From Anaerolineae bacterium (GTDB lineage: Bacteria; Chloroflexota; Anaerolineae; Aggregatilineales; Phototrophicaceae): 12,864 bases of DNA. The notes beneath the pieces were generated by a model. That model was given only the letters and a program-made list of their open reading frames with translations, ran no database searches and was not told the origin of the DNA. Below are positions 7,150 to 12,864 of this stretch, one piece after another. Where the stretch lies: positions 1-12,864 of the forward strand of contig JALONY010000008.1 of the NCBI GenBank assembly GCA_025454715.1, in the 5' to 3' direction. Each line of letters starts with the position of its first letter. Within the stretch, counting starts at the first letter, position 1. A program made the position numbers and the translations under genes.

Positions 7150-7473
7150 ATGCAGCGCATAAAGACTGGCGACACCGTCGAGGTGATCGCGGGGCGTGAC
7201 CTCGGCCAAAAAGGGCAAGTCGTCGAGGTGATGCCCAAGGAAAACCGTGTGGTGGTCGAGGGTGTGAACCTTCGCAAGCGCCACAAGAAGGCTCAACAGG
7301 TCGGCGGTCGCCAAATCCCGGCGCAAATCGTGGAGTTCAACGCCCCGCTGGATTTGTCGAACGTGATGTTGGTGTGCCCGTCGTGCAGCAAGACCACCCG
7401 CGTGGGCTACCGCTTCAAGCAGGATGGCGCCAAAGTGCGCTTCTGCAAGAAGTGCCAAGCCGACATCGACTAG
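7150..7473 (+). CDS. rplX: Large-subunit ribosomal protein uL24, zinc-ribbon form
   Basis: uL24 is an assembly-initiating 50S protein near the tunnel exit. The 107-aa product starts with a KOW motif (KTGDTVEVIAGRDLGQKGQV, 5-24), followed by RHKKAQQ and a C-terminal zinc ribbon. Four cysteines in two CxxC pairs, Cys76/Cys79 and Cys99/Cys102, are present, so it is the zinc-binding (C+) form. AAGGAGA (7134-7140) overlaps the rplN stop and provides the SD. Zinc binding is inferred from the cysteine spacing. Confidence 0.96.
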   Translation: MQRIKTGDTVEVIAGRDLGQKGQVVEVMPKENRVVVEGVNLRKRHKKAQQVGGRQIPAQIVEFNAPLDLSNVMLVCPSCSKTTRVGYRFKQDGAKVRFCKKCQADID

Positions 7474-7496
7474 GCCACGGCTGAGGGATACGTACC

Positions 7497-8063
7497 ATGG
7501 CAGAGAACGCAACCAAGAAAATCACGCCGGTGCTGCTGGCTCGCTACCGCGAGGAAGTGCAGGCCGCCCTGATGAACGAGTTCAAGTACACCAGCATCAT
7601 GCAGGTGCCGCGCATCGAGAAGGTGGTCATCAACATCGGGATGGGCGAAGCGCTCGATAACCCGAAGTCGATCGACGCCGCCGTCGAAGACCTGCGCATC
7701 ATCACCGGCCAACAGCCGGTGGTCACCCGCGCCAAGAAGAGCGTGGCGCAATTCAAGCTGCGTGAAGGCCGCGCCATCGGCGTGAAGGTCACGTTGCGCG
7801 GTGAGCGCATGTGGTCGATGCTCGACCGCCTGATCAACATCGCCTTGCCGCGCATCCGCGACTTCCGCGGCATCCCGTCCAAGCTGGACGGGCGCGGCAA
7901 CTACACCATCGGCTTGCGCGAGCAGCTGATTTTCCCCGAGATCCAATTCGACAAGATCGATAAGGTTCGTGGGATGGAAATCACCATTGTCACGTCGGCA
8001 CAGTCCGACGAAGAGGGTCGCCGTCTGCTCAAGCTGATGGGTATGCCCTTCAAGGAAAACTAA
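7497..8063 (+). CDS. rplE: Large-subunit ribosomal protein uL5
   Basis: uL5 binds 5S rRNA in the central protuberance and contacts uS13 across the subunit interface and the P-site tRNA. The 188-aa protein carries [15 protein letters not shown] (about 38-52), [41 protein letters not shown] and the C-terminal [16 protein letters not shown]. The length is slightly over the 179-aa E. coli protein because of an N-terminal extension (MAENATKK). GAGGG (7483-7487) lies 9 nt upstream. It is placed, as usual, between rplX and rpsN. Confidence 0.97.
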   Translation: MAENATKKITPVLLARYREEVQAALMNEFKYTSIMQVPRIEKVVINIGMGEALDNPKSIDAAVEDLRIITGQQPVVTRAKKSVAQFKLREGRAIGVKVTLRGERMWSMLDRLINIALPRIRDFRGIPSKLDGRGNYTIGLREQLIFPEIQFDKIDKVRGMEITIVTSAQSDEEGRRLLKLMGMPFKEN

Positions 8064-8075
8064 GGGGACGAAGCG

Positions 8076-8258
8076 ATGGCCAAGAAGTCAATGATCATCC
8101 GCGAAACGCGCCGCAAGCACGATGTGCAGGTGCGTAACCGCTGCACCCGCTGCGGTCGTCCGCGTGGGTTCTACCGTCGGTTTGGGCTTTGCCGTATTTG
8201 CGTGCGCGAGCTGGCGCTGCGCGGCGAGATCCCGGGCCTTGTGAAGTCGAGCTGGTAA
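8076..8258 (+). CDS. rpsN: Small-subunit ribosomal protein uS14, short zinc-binding type
   Basis: uS14 binds the 30S head near the decoding region. The 60-aa product is the short (type Z) form, with CTRC (Cys23, Cys26) and CRIC (Cys39, Cys42) forming a zinc knuckle, followed by [11 protein letters not shown] and ending KSSW. All four zinc ligands are intact. Some bacteria also keep a zinc-free long paralogue under Zur control, and none is visible here. AAGGGG (8062-8067) overlaps the rplE stop, 8 nt before the ATG. Confidence 0.97.
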   Translation: MAKKSMIIRETRRKHDVQVRNRCTRCGRPRGFYRRFGLCRICVRELALRGEIPGLVKSSW

Positions 8259-8268
8259 GGAGGGCGCC

Positions 8269-8673
8269 ATGGTTTCCGATCCGATTGGCGATATGCTCGC
8301 CCGCATCCGCAACGCCCTGATGGCCGGTAAGGCCGCGGTGGACGTGCCCAAGAGCAAAATCAAGATTGAGATAGCCCGTATTCTGCACGAAGAAGGCTAT
8401 ATTGAAGGATATACGGTCGGTGAAGAAGCGCCGATCCCGATGATCCACCTAGAGCTGAAGTATTACGGCCCGCGCCGCCTGCGCCGCCCGGTCATCACCA
8501 ACATGACCCGCGTGAGCAAGCCCGGTCGTCGGGTGTATCGCGGCAGCAACGACCTGCCCCGCGTGCTGAGCGGCACGGGCATCGCCATCATGACCACCCC
8601 GCGGGGTGTGATGACGGCGGCCCAAGCCAAGCGTGAGCGCGTCGGCGGCGAGGTCATCTGCTACGTGTGGTAA
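8269..8673 (+). CDS. rpsH: Small-subunit ribosomal protein uS8
   Basis: uS8 binds the central domain of 16S rRNA early in assembly. In E. coli it also represses the spc operon by binding an mRNA site in rplE. The 134-aa product begins MVSDPIGDMLARIRNAL, has KSKIKIEIARILHEEGYIE, and the C-terminal signature GIAIMTTPRGVMTAAQAKRE with GGEVICYVW. It has the strongest SD in the window, AAGGAGGG (8257-8264 region), overlapping the rpsN stop. I did not find an obvious mimic of the S8-binding helix at the rplX-rplE junction. Confidence 0.97.
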   Translation: MVSDPIGDMLARIRNALMAGKAAVDVPKSKIKIEIARILHEEGYIEGYTVGEEAPIPMIHLELKYYGPRRLRRPVITNMTRVSKPGRRVYRGSNDLPRVLSGTGIAIMTTPRGVMTAAQAKRERVGGEVICYVW

Positions 8674-8683
8674 GGGGTGAAGC

Positions 8684-9241
8684 ATGTCGCGTGTAGGTAA
8701 GAAAATCATCACCCTGCCGGCCAAGGTCGATTTCAAAATCGATGGCCGCGAGGTGTTTGTGAAGGGCCCGAAGGGCGAACTCAAGCACACCCTGCCCGAA
8801 ACCATGAGCGTCTCGCAAGAGAACGGCTCGGTGCAGGTGGAGCGCGCCAGCGACTCGCGGACGGATCGTGCGTTGCACGGCCTGACCCGTGCGCTGGTCT
8901 CGAACATGGTGACGGGGGTCTCGACCGGCTTCCGCCGCACCCTGATCATCGAAGGCACCGGCTATAGCGCCGAAATGCGCGGCAAGCAACTGGTGATGAA
9001 GCTGGGTTACTCGCACGAGATTCCGGTGCCTGCGCCGGAAGGTATCTCGTTCGAGGTGCCCACCGACCGCAAGGGCACGGTGCTGCACATCGACGGCATC
9101 GACAAGCAAGTGGTGGGGCAGGTCGCTGCCGACATCCGCAAGCTTCGCCCGCCCGAGCCGTACAAGGGCAAGGGTGTGCGTTACTCTGACGAAATCGTCC
9201 GTCGCAAGGCCGGCAAGTCTGGCGCGGCGAAGAAGAAATAA
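8684..9241 (+). CDS. rplF: Large-subunit ribosomal protein uL6
   Basis: uL6 lies near the factor-binding site (L7/L12 stalk base and sarcin-ricin loop). The 185-aa product starts MSRVGKKIITLPAKV and contains FVKGPKGEL, the second-repeat core EGTGYSAEMRGKQLVMKLGYSHEI, and the C-terminal signature RPPEPYKGKGVRY with RRKAGK. In the GxGYRA motif the Arg is Ser here, a mild variation. AAGGGGTGA (8672-8680) gives an SD 6 nt before the ATG. The 10-nt gap from rpsH implies a shared transcript. Confidence 0.97.
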   Translation: MSRVGKKIITLPAKVDFKIDGREVFVKGPKGELKHTLPETMSVSQENGSVQVERASDSRTDRALHGLTRALVSNMVTGVSTGFRRTLIIEGTGYSAEMRGKQLVMKLGYSHEIPVPAPEGISFEVPTDRKGTVLHIDGIDKQVVGQVAADIRKLRPPEPYKGKGVRYSDEIVRRKAGKSGAAKKK

Positions 9242-9256
9242 GCCGGGGCTGGCAGC

Positions 9257-9631
9257 ATGAACGAGAAAATCGCAAAGCACAAGCGCGCATCGCGTGAGCG
9301 GCGTCACACCCGCGTCCGCGCCCGCATCGAGGGCACCGCGGTTCGCCCGCGCCTCAACATTTACCGCAGCGTGGCCAACATCTACGCGCAGTTGATCGAC
9401 GACGAGACCGGCCACACGCTGGCCTCGGCCTCGACCATCGACGCCGAAGTGGCCGCCCAAGCCGCTGGCAAGACCAAGTCGGAAGCCGCTAAGATTGTCG
9501 GGCAGGTGGTGGCGCAGCGCGCCAAGACCGCTGGCATCACCCAAGTGGTGTTCGACCGCGGTGGCTTCCGCTACCATGGCCGCGTGGCGGCCTTGGCCGA
9601 AGGCGCCCGCGAGGGCGGCCTAGAGTTCTAA
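9257..9631 (+). CDS. rplR: Large-subunit ribosomal protein uL18
   Basis: uL18 carries 5S rRNA into the central protuberance together with uL5. The 124-aa product has the basic N-terminal helix ([20 protein letters not shown]), [20 protein letters not shown] and the C-terminal [26 protein letters not shown]. The SD is weak: only GGGG (9245-9248) 8 nt before the ATG. Translation is probably helped by coupling to rplF, whose stop lies 15 nt upstream. Confidence 0.97.
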   Translation: MNEKIAKHKRASRERRHTRVRARIEGTAVRPRLNIYRSVANIYAQLIDDETGHTLASASTIDAEVAAQAAGKTKSEAAKIVGQVVAQRAKTAGITQVVFDRGGFRYHGRVAALAEGAREGGLEF

Positions 9632-9651
9632 AGAAACGACGGAGCATTGGC

Positions 9652-10239
9652 ATGGCTGAAAAGCGTGAGAAGAGAGAGCGTCGCGACCGCGAGCAAGAGG
9701 ATCGCGAAGAGCTTGATGAGCGTGTGGTAGACATTACCCGCGTCGCCAAGGTAATCAAGGGTGGCCGTCGTTTCGCCTTCCGCACGGTGGTGATCGTCGG
9801 CGACAACAAGGGTCGCATCGGCATCGGCGTGGGCAAGAGCCGCGCCGTGCCCGACAGCATCCGCAAGGGCAGCGACCGCGCCCGCCGCCGCCTGTGGAAG
9901 GTCGCCCTCAGCGGCTCGACCATCCCCCACGAGGTGAGCGCCAAGTGGGGCGGTGCCCGCGTGCTGCTCAAGCCCGCGTCGCCCGGTACCGGCGTGATTG
10001 CCGGTGGTGGTGTGCGTGCGGTGCTCGAGGCCGTCGGCATCCGCGACGTGTTGACCAAGTCGCAGGGCAGCAGCAACTTGCTGAACGTGGCCATGGCCAC
10101 CATCGAGGCGCTCAAGTCGCTGCGGAGCGCCGAGGAATTGGCCGCGATGCGCGGCAAGACGGTCGATCAGATGCGCCCGTTCTGGGAGCGTGCTGCCCGC
10201 GCCGCCGCGCAGACCGCCCCTGCTGAGGAGGCCAAGTAA
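9652..10239 (+). CDS. rpsE: Small-subunit ribosomal protein uS5
   Basis: uS5 sits behind the decoding centre at the mRNA entrance and affects fidelity and spectinomycin sensitivity. The 195-aa product has a charged, disordered N-terminus (about 1-22), the spectinomycin loop region [10 protein letters not shown] (about 34-43), [37 protein letters not shown] and [11 protein letters not shown]. The usual SNP-N turn after TKSxGS reads SSNLLNV here. An alanine-rich tail ends the protein. CGGAG (9640-9644) is 7 nt before the ATG. No resistance-type deletion is seen in the spectinomycin loop. Confidence 0.97.
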   Translation: MAEKREKRERRDREQEDREELDERVVDITRVAKVIKGGRRFAFRTVVIVGDNKGRIGIGVGKSRAVPDSIRKGSDRARRRLWKVALSGSTIPHEVSAKWGGARVLLKPASPGTGVIAGGGVRAVLEAVGIRDVLTKSQGSSNLLNVAMATIEALKSLRSAEELAAMRGKTVDQMRPFWERAARAAAQTAPAEEAK

Positions 10240-10244
10240 CCCTC

Positions 10245-10439
10245 ATGGCGAAAGCATTGAAGATTACGCTGGTGCGCAGTGTGATTGGCTATGGTCAAGG
10301 CCAGCGCGTCACGGTCAAGACGTTGGGTTTGGGCAAGCTCCAGACCAGCGTCGTCCACAAGGACACGCCGCAGATTCGGGGCATGATCGAACAGGTCAAG
10401 CACCTCGTGCGCGTGGAAGAAGTCGAGCAAGAGGGCTAA
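10245..10439 (+). CDS. rpmD: Large-subunit ribosomal protein uL30
   Basis: uL30 is a small 50S protein found in many but not all bacteria. The 64-aa product shows [29 protein letters not shown] (split across about residues 5-33), the signature [20 protein letters not shown] and an acidic tail. The best SD, GAGGAGG (10225-10231), is inside rpsE and 13 nt from the ATG, longer than optimal. With only 5 nt after the rpsE stop, start-up probably relies on coupling. Confidence 0.96.
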   Translation: MAKALKITLVRSVIGYGQGQRVTVKTLGLGKLQTSVVHKDTPQIRGMIEQVKHLVRVEEVEQEG

Positions 10440-10442
10440 CCC

Positions 10443-10967
10443 ATGAAGCTGCATGATTTGAAGTCCGACAAGGGCGCACGCCGCAAGAAGACCCGCGTCG
10501 GTCGTGGTATCGCCGCCGGTAAAGGCAAGACCGCTGGCCGCGGTACGAAGGGTGCTGGCGCTCGCGCTGGCAAGGGCATCGCCCACTACTTCGAGGGTGG
10601 TCAGCTCCCGTTGGTGCGCCGCTTGCCGTTCAAGCGCGGTTTCACCAACATCTTCCGCATCGAGTATCAGGAAGTGAACCTCGGGACGCTGGAAGAGCTG
10701 TTCGAGGCGGGCGCGACCGTCACCAACGCCGAGCTGGCGGCCAAGGGCGTCATCCGTGATGCCGCTCAGCCCATCGCGGTGCTGGGTGGGGGCGAGCTGA
10801 CCAAGGCGTTGACCGTCAAGGCGCACCGCTTCAGCAAGTCGGCGGAAGAGGGCATCACCAAGGCGGGCGGCAAGATCGAGAAGGTCGAGCTGTTGGTCAA
10901 GGGCGCTCACGCCACCGTCAAGAAGCTGCGTAAGGAAGACCTCGCGAAGCTGGCCGAAAAGGCGTAA
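10443..10967 (+). CDS. rplO: Large-subunit ribosomal protein uL15
   Basis: uL15 is a late-assembling 50S protein with a long extended N-terminus that threads through 23S rRNA. The 174-aa product begins MKLHDLKSDKGARRKKTRVGRG, continues with a Gly/Lys-rich stretch (GKGKTAGRGTKGAGARAGKG, about 26-45) and FEGGQLPLVRRLPFKRGF (about 50-67). It ends in a globular part with AHRFSKSAEEGITKAGGKIEKV. A basic C-terminal extension (about 155-174) makes it longer than the 144-aa E. coli protein. GAGGG (10431-10435) lies in the end of rpmD, 7 nt upstream. It is the last gene before a terminator-like hairpin. Confidence 0.97.
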   Translation: MKLHDLKSDKGARRKKTRVGRGIAAGKGKTAGRGTKGAGARAGKGIAHYFEGGQLPLVRRLPFKRGFTNIFRIEYQEVNLGTLEELFEAGATVTNAELAAKGVIRDAAQPIAVLGGGELTKALTVKAHRFSKSAEEGITKAGGKIEKVELLVKGAHATVKKLRKEDLAKLAEKA

Positions 10968-10978
10968 GAACGACTCGA

Positions 10979-11017
10979 CGGGTCGGCGGCGCACGCGCCC
11001 CGACCCGCTTTCTGTTT
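10979..11017 (+). terminator. Terminator-like hairpin between rplO and secY
   Basis: CGGGTCGG (10979-10986) pairs perfectly with CCGACCCG (11000-11007). After a bulged C (10987) the stem continues with GGCG (10988-10991) and CGCC (10996-10999) around a CACG loop, giving 12 bp in total. The sequence that follows, CTTTCTGTTT, is T-rich but interrupted. It fits a partial intrinsic terminator or attenuator that would set secY below the ribosomal genes. No convincing promoter is visible in the remaining 30 nt before secY. Confidence 0.65.
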
Positions 11018-11047
11018 GATACGTCGTGACGAAGAAGACGAGGGTTT

Positions 11048-12379
11048 ATGTTCAGAGCTTTCCGTGACATCTGGCGCCTGCCCGATGTGCGCAACAAACT
11101 GCTGGTGACCGGCCTCATCCTGCTGGTCTATCAGTTCGCCGCGCACGTGCCGGTCGTCGGTGTCGATACCAACGCCATCGAGACGTTGTTGCAGCCCGGC
11201 CAAGCCGGTGCTGGCCTCATCAACGTCCTCAACCTGCTCTCGGGCGGGGCGGTACGCAACTTCAGCGTGATTGCCAACGGCGTGTACCCCTATATCACCG
11301 CGTCCATCATCCTCCAGCTCCTCATCCCGCTCATCCCGCGCTTGGCCGAGCTGCAAAAGGAGCCGGGTGGCCGCGATGTCATCACCCGCTACACCTACTA
11401 TCTGGCCATCCCGATGGCGTTCCTGCAAGCCTTCGGCCAGATCCAAATCTTCAACTCGCTCTTGGGCACCGGCCAGCAAATCATCCCGGGCTTCGGCAGC
11501 GACTTCTTGCTGACGGTCTCGGTGTTGTTCAGCATGACGGCGGGCACCATGTTCGCGGTCTGGCTGGGTGAGCTGATTACCGAGCAAGGCATCGGCAACG
11601 GTATCTCGCTGATCATCTTCAGCGGCATCGTCGCCCAAGTGCCCACCAACCTCGCGCAGATGGCCGGTGATAGCTCGATTCCGGTGCTGTGGAACATCGG
11701 CTTGTTCATCGTCCTGACGGTGGTCAGCATCTTCGTGATCATCTACATCCAAGAGGGCGAGCGCCGCATCCCGGTGCAATACGGCAAGCGCGTGCGCGGC
11801 AGCAAGCAATACGGCGGCGCCCGTACCCACATCCCGATGAAGGTCAACCCCGTCGGCATGATCCCGTTGATTTTCTCGCAGGCCATCATCACGCTCCCGG
11901 CGGTCGTGGTCAGCTTCTTCCCCGAGGGCGACTTCGGCAACGGCATCCGCAACGCCTTCGGCAACCAACAAGGCCTGTTCTACTGGCTGTCGTTCTTCTT
12001 GCTCACCGTGTTCTTCACGTTCTTCTATTCCGACGTGATGGTGGGCAACCAAGACCTGAGCGGCAACTTGCAGCGCAACGGCGGCTTCATCCCCGGCATC
12101 CGCCCGGGCAAGCAAACCCAAGACTTCGTGTCGCGGGTGACGCGCCGCATCACGCTGGTCGGGGCGCTGTTCCTCGGCATCATCGCCATCACCCCGGGCA
12201 TCGTCGATTTCATCAACTCGGTGCTGTTCGCGGGGCAATACACCCCGGGTACGTCGGTCAACGCGGCCAACGTCATCACCGGCTCCGGCTTGATCATCTT
12301 GGTCGGTGTGGTCATCGAGACCATGCGCCAGCTCGAAGCCCAGCTCGTGATGCGCAACTATCGCGGCTTCCTGAAGTAA
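11048..12379 (+). CDS. secY: Preprotein translocase subunit SecY
   Basis: SecY is the membrane channel of the Sec translocon, working with SecE, SecG and SecA or the ribosome. The 443-aa protein has ten predicted membrane spans. It has the N-terminus FRAFRDIWRLPDVRNKLL, span 1 around 18-38, span 2 with YPYITASIILQLL (80-92), the cytosolic loop GERRIPVQYGKR (237-248), GGFIPGIRPG (345-354) including the conserved Arg352, and the C-terminal QLEAQLVMRNYRGFLK. GAGGG (11040-11044) is only 3 nt from the ATG, an unusually tight spacing. A 627-aa open frame antisense to it is an artefact. The 80-nt gap to rplO, with a hairpin, suggests its expression can differ from that of the ribosomal genes. Confidence 0.98.
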   Translation: MFRAFRDIWRLPDVRNKLLVTGLILLVYQFAAHVPVVGVDTNAIETLLQPGQAGAGLINVLNLLSGGAVRNFSVIANGVYPYITASIILQLLIPLIPRLAELQKEPGGRDVITRYTYYLAIPMAFLQAFGQIQIFNSLLGTGQQIIPGFGSDFLLTVSVLFSMTAGTMFAVWLGELITEQGIGNGISLIIFSGIVAQVPTNLAQMAGDSSIPVLWNIGLFIVLTVVSIFVIIYIQEGERRIPVQYGKRVRGSKQYGGARTHIPMKVNPVGMIPLIFSQAIITLPAVVVSFFPEGDFGNGIRNAFGNQQGLFYWLSFFLLTVFFTFFYSDVMVGNQDLSGNLQRNGGFIPGIRPGKQTQDFVSRVTRRITLVGALFLGIIAITPGIVDFINSVLFAGQYTPGTSVNAANVITGSGLIILVGVVIETMRQLEAQLVMRNYRGFLK

Positions 12380-12409
12380 TCGCGGGCGGCGCGGCCTTTT
12401 GCACGTTCG

Positions 12410-12457
12410 ACGCTCACGCTGGGGCTTTACCGCTCGTGGCGTGAGCGTTTTTGATTT
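12410..12457 (+). terminator. Rho-independent terminator after secY
   Basis: ACGCTCACGC (12410-12419) and GCGTGAGCGT (12439-12448) form a perfect 10-bp stem with a 19-nt loop. It runs directly into TTTTT (12448-12452) followed by GATTTT. The stem and U-tract make this the most convincing terminator in the window. It lies 30 nt after the secY stop and implies that adk has its own promoter or depends on read-through. The remaining gap (12458-12493) has a TTGGCA (12457-12462) but no -10 box at a usable distance. Confidence 0.8.
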
Positions 12458-12493
12458 TGGCAGACTTTCGTCAGGGGGCGAACCCAACCTATC

Positions 12494-12864
12494 ATGGCCA
12501 AACGATTCTTGTTGATTATGGGCGTTCAGGGCGCGGGCAAGGGCACCCAAGCCGCGCTGTTGTGTGAGCGCTACAACCTGCTGCACGTCTCGACCGGCGA
12601 CTTGTTCCGCGCCATGCGTAGCCGCACCGACGACCTCGCCAAGCGCGTCCAAGACACCATCAACGCCGGTATCTTGGTCGATGACGCGACCACCAACGCG
12701 GTGCTGCAAGACCGGCTGGAGCAGGCGGACGTGGCGGGTTATGCGGGCGTGTTGCTCGACGGCTACCCGCGCAACCTCGCGCAGGCGCAATGGCTGACCG
12801 AGTATCTCAAGGGCACCGAGTACGGCAGTGTCTCGGGCGTGTTGCTGCTCAACCTCGATTTGTA
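12494..12864 (+). CDS. adk: Adenylate kinase, N-terminal part (truncated by window end)
   Basis: Adenylate kinase interconverts ATP + AMP and 2 ADP in the cytoplasm. The 123 codons present start MAKRFLLIMG and show the P-loop GVQGAGKGTQ (10-19), HVSTGDLFRA (31-40) of the AMP-binding region, the NMP-lid stretch RVQDTINAGILVDD (51-64) and LLDGYPRN (87-94, usually LDGFPR). The P-loop has Gln where most bacterial enzymes have Pro (GxPGxGKGT). The LID domain and C-terminus are beyond the window. The nearest SD-like AGGGGG (12473-12478) is 15 nt upstream, so initiation signals are poor. adk after secY is the standard order. Other NMP kinases are less likely given the motifs and the position. Confidence 0.93.
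   Translation, partial: MAKRFLLIMGVQGAGKGTQAALLCERYNLLHVSTGDLFRAMRSRTDDLAKRVQDTINAGILVDDATTNAVLQDRLEQADVAGYAGVLLDGYPRNLAQAQWLTEYLKGTEYGSVSGVLLLNLDL

Noticed and set aside
11689..12444. 251-aa open frame in another + frame inside secY
   Set aside because: It lies fully within a clear secY frame, is made of Arg, His, Pro and Gly repeats typical of a frame-shifted GC-rich gene, and shows no domain.
12457..12495. TTGGCA (12457-12462) and TATCAT (12490-12495) as an adk promoter
   Set aside because: The spacer is 27 nt and the -10 would overlap the start codon, so the pair cannot drive adk as annotated.
10907..12790. 627-aa open frame on the minus strand across secY and adk
   Set aside because: It is rich in Asp, His, Arg and Gln with no recognisable domain, and it lies opposite well-identified genes. 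GC-biased third codon positions keep this antisense frame free of stops.
1..12864. An undescribed system, mobile element or CRISPR array
   Set aside because: Every stretch over about 170 nt is accounted for by a conserved housekeeping gene in canonical order. No direct-repeat arrays, transposase fragments or composition breaks were seen.

Overview
This window is a ribosomal-protein supercluster from a GC-rich bacterium, with every gene on the + strand. Reading left to right it holds the last 41 codons of fusA (EF-G), tuf (EF-Tu), the S10 operon (rpsJ-rplC-rplD-rplW-rplB-rpsS-rplV-rpsC-rplP-rpmC-rpsQ), the spc operon (rplN-rplX-rplE-rpsN-rpsH-rplF-rplR-rpsE-rpmD-rplO), secY, and the first 123 codons of adk. 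Order and content are the classic str-S10-spc arrangement, with no inserted or missing gene up to the window edge. I see no mobile element, CRISPR array, tRNA, rRNA or foreign-looking segment.

The organism is most likely a member of the Chloroflexota (Anaerolineae-like). This is an inference from the feel of several proteins: the THGQSDR stretch in uL3, the zinc-binding short uS14 together with a zinc-ribbon uL24, and the EF-Tu and uL22 sequences. It is not a proven placement. The short zinc uS14 and the presence of uL30 argue against Proteobacteria and Cyanobacteria respectively.

Transcription units: genes from rplC to rplO are separated by only 1-42 nt. No coding overlaps occur, and most genes have a Shine-Dalgarno (SD) sequence inside or just after the previous gene. 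Larger gaps carry RNA structure. The fusA stop codon sits in a hairpin. A perfect 14-bp hairpin follows tuf. The 163-nt rpsJ-rplC gap holds three tandem hairpins, the last of which includes the rplC SD. A bulged 12-bp terminator-like hairpin separates rplO from secY, and a strong terminator separates secY from adk. The str, S10-spc, secY and adk segments are therefore punctuated by likely (partial) terminators, so internal promoters or regulated read-through are expected. I could not recognise a convincing sigma-70 promoter in any gap.

The proteins work together in translation and secretion. EF-G and EF-Tu drive elongation, the ribosomal proteins build both subunits, SecY is the membrane channel for nascent secreted and membrane proteins, and adenylate kinase balances adenine nucleotides. 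No undescribed system is visible. The points worth a second look are the structured rplC leader, unusual residues in the EF-Tu switch regions (Ile64, Arg65, Arg85), and an altered loop next to the key histidine of uL2.
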